A program made the translations under genes and the position numbers. The notes beneath the pieces were generated by a model. The model made no database searches, was not told the DNA's origin, and saw nothing but the letters and a program-made list of their open reading frames with translations. Shown here in pieces: positions 63,637-64,000 of a stretch of DNA of 64,000 nucleotides; within the stretch, counting starts at the first letter, position 1; each line of letters starts with the position of its first letter. This stretch comes from Staphylococcus borealis (GTDB lineage: Bacteria; Bacillota; Bacilli; Staphylococcales; Staphylococcaceae), in assembly GCF_001224225.1 (NCBI RefSeq), contig NZ_CUEE01000003.1, forward strand, positions 1-64,000, given 5' to 3'.

Positions 63637-64000
63637 TTGAGTAAACATTCTAAACATATTCCTTGTTTAATTACTATTTTCGGTGCAACCGGAGATTTAA
63701 GTCATAGAAAGCTATTTCCATCATTATTTCACTTATTTCAACAAGATAATTTAGACGAACATATCGCTATCATAGGAATTGGACGTAGAGATTACACGAA
63801 TGAAGTATTTCGTGAACAAGTTAAAAGTTCTATTCAAAAGCATGTTAAAGATACATCACAGATCGATGCGTTTATGGAACACGTATACTATTTTAAACAT
63901 GACGTAAGTGATGAACAAAGTTATAATTCATTATTGAACTTCTCTAATGAATTAGATTCAAAATATCAATTAAAAGGTAATCGCTTATTTTACTTAGCAA
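63637..64000 (+). CDS. zwf: Glucose-6-phosphate 1-dehydrogenase (N-terminal part)
   Basis: 121 codons of the first enzyme of the oxidative pentose phosphate pathway; the rest lies past the window end. It starts at TTG 63637, with GAGG 8 bases upstream, and reads SKHSKHIPCLITIFGATGDL. The GATGDLSHRKLFPSLF dinucleotide motif and IIGIGRRDYTNEVF are family signatures. Confidence 0.93.
   Translation, partial: MSKHSKHIPCLITIFGATGDLSHRKLFPSLFHLFQQDNLDEHIAIIGIGRRDYTNEVFREQVKSSIQKHVKDTSQIDAFMEHVYYFKHDVSDEQSYNSLLNFSNELDSKYQLKGNRLFYLA

Overview
The window is chromosomal DNA of a staphylococcus, most likely a coagulase-negative species. It is AT-rich. The proteins and their order match the staphylococcal core block that runs from the ebh/pbp2 region to zwf: ebh-type surface protein, exonuclease, rnpB, gpsB, recU-pbp2, nth-dnaD-asnS-dinG-birA-cca-bshA, aroCBA, ndk, hepT-menG-hepS, hup-gpsA-der, cmk, ebpS, srrAB, scpAB, xerD, fur, proC, rnz and zwf. 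Staphylococcal hallmarks include EbpS, SrrAB, BshA and the bacillithiol reductase, a DinG with an N-terminal exonuclease, and STAR-like GC-rich intergenic repeats. I cannot name the species from sequence alone. No tRNA, rRNA, insertion sequence, prophage or CRISPR array was seen.

Region by region. 1-5047 is the N-terminal 1682 codons of a very large YSIRK-type surface protein; its C-terminus lies outside the window. It carries at least twelve tandem Ig-like repeats of about 90 residues. 5.7-14.0 kb holds DNA and membrane maintenance genes: a 5'-3' exonuclease, a tandem dynamin-like GTPase, an NAD(P)-binding reductase, an rRNA methyltransferase, RNase P RNA, gpsB, ypsA and a yppE-like gene. 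14.3-17.2 kb is recU-pbp2, divergent from them. 17.5-34.3 kb is a long run of minus-strand genes: ypoC-like, nth, dnaD, asnS, dinG, birA, cca, bshA, a MazG-like gene, a Zn-peptidase, a DUF1405 gene, a ypiB-like gene, a TPR gene, aroA, aroB and aroC. 34.6-43.0 kb carries ndk, menaquinone side-chain and methylation genes, hup, gpsA, der, an S1-domain protein and cmk. 43.0-50.8 kb has ansA, the bacillithiol disulfide reductase, ebpS, recQ with its partner, ferredoxin and ribU. 51.2-64 kb has srrAB, rluB-scpB-scpA, a DUF309 gene, xerD, fur, a Nudix hydrolase, an aldo/keto reductase, a small gene with an SDR, proC, rnz and the start of zwf.

The genes cover peptidoglycan synthesis and division (PBP2, GpsB), recombination and chromosome segregation (RecU, RecQ, XerD, ScpAB, HU), shikimate synthesis (AroABC), menaquinone synthesis (HepST, MenG) beside a redox-responsive two-component system (SrrAB), and low-molecular-weight thiol metabolism (BshA, bacillithiol disulfide reductase).

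The most interesting non-coding signals are: an FMN riboswitch before ribU whose three downstream segments form mutually exclusive hairpins controlling the Shine-Dalgarno; two PerR-box-like sites bracketing the fur 5' region; a modular intergenic repeat family with 0-3 copies of a 59-bp STAR-motif unit; a second palindromic repeat family beside proC; and a perfect 10-bp inverted repeat in the hup leader. The SrrB homologue has no cysteine in its ATP-binding region except one near the C-terminus. Nothing in the window is clearly an unknown multi-gene system; the surface protein and the repeat families are the best candidates for new biology.
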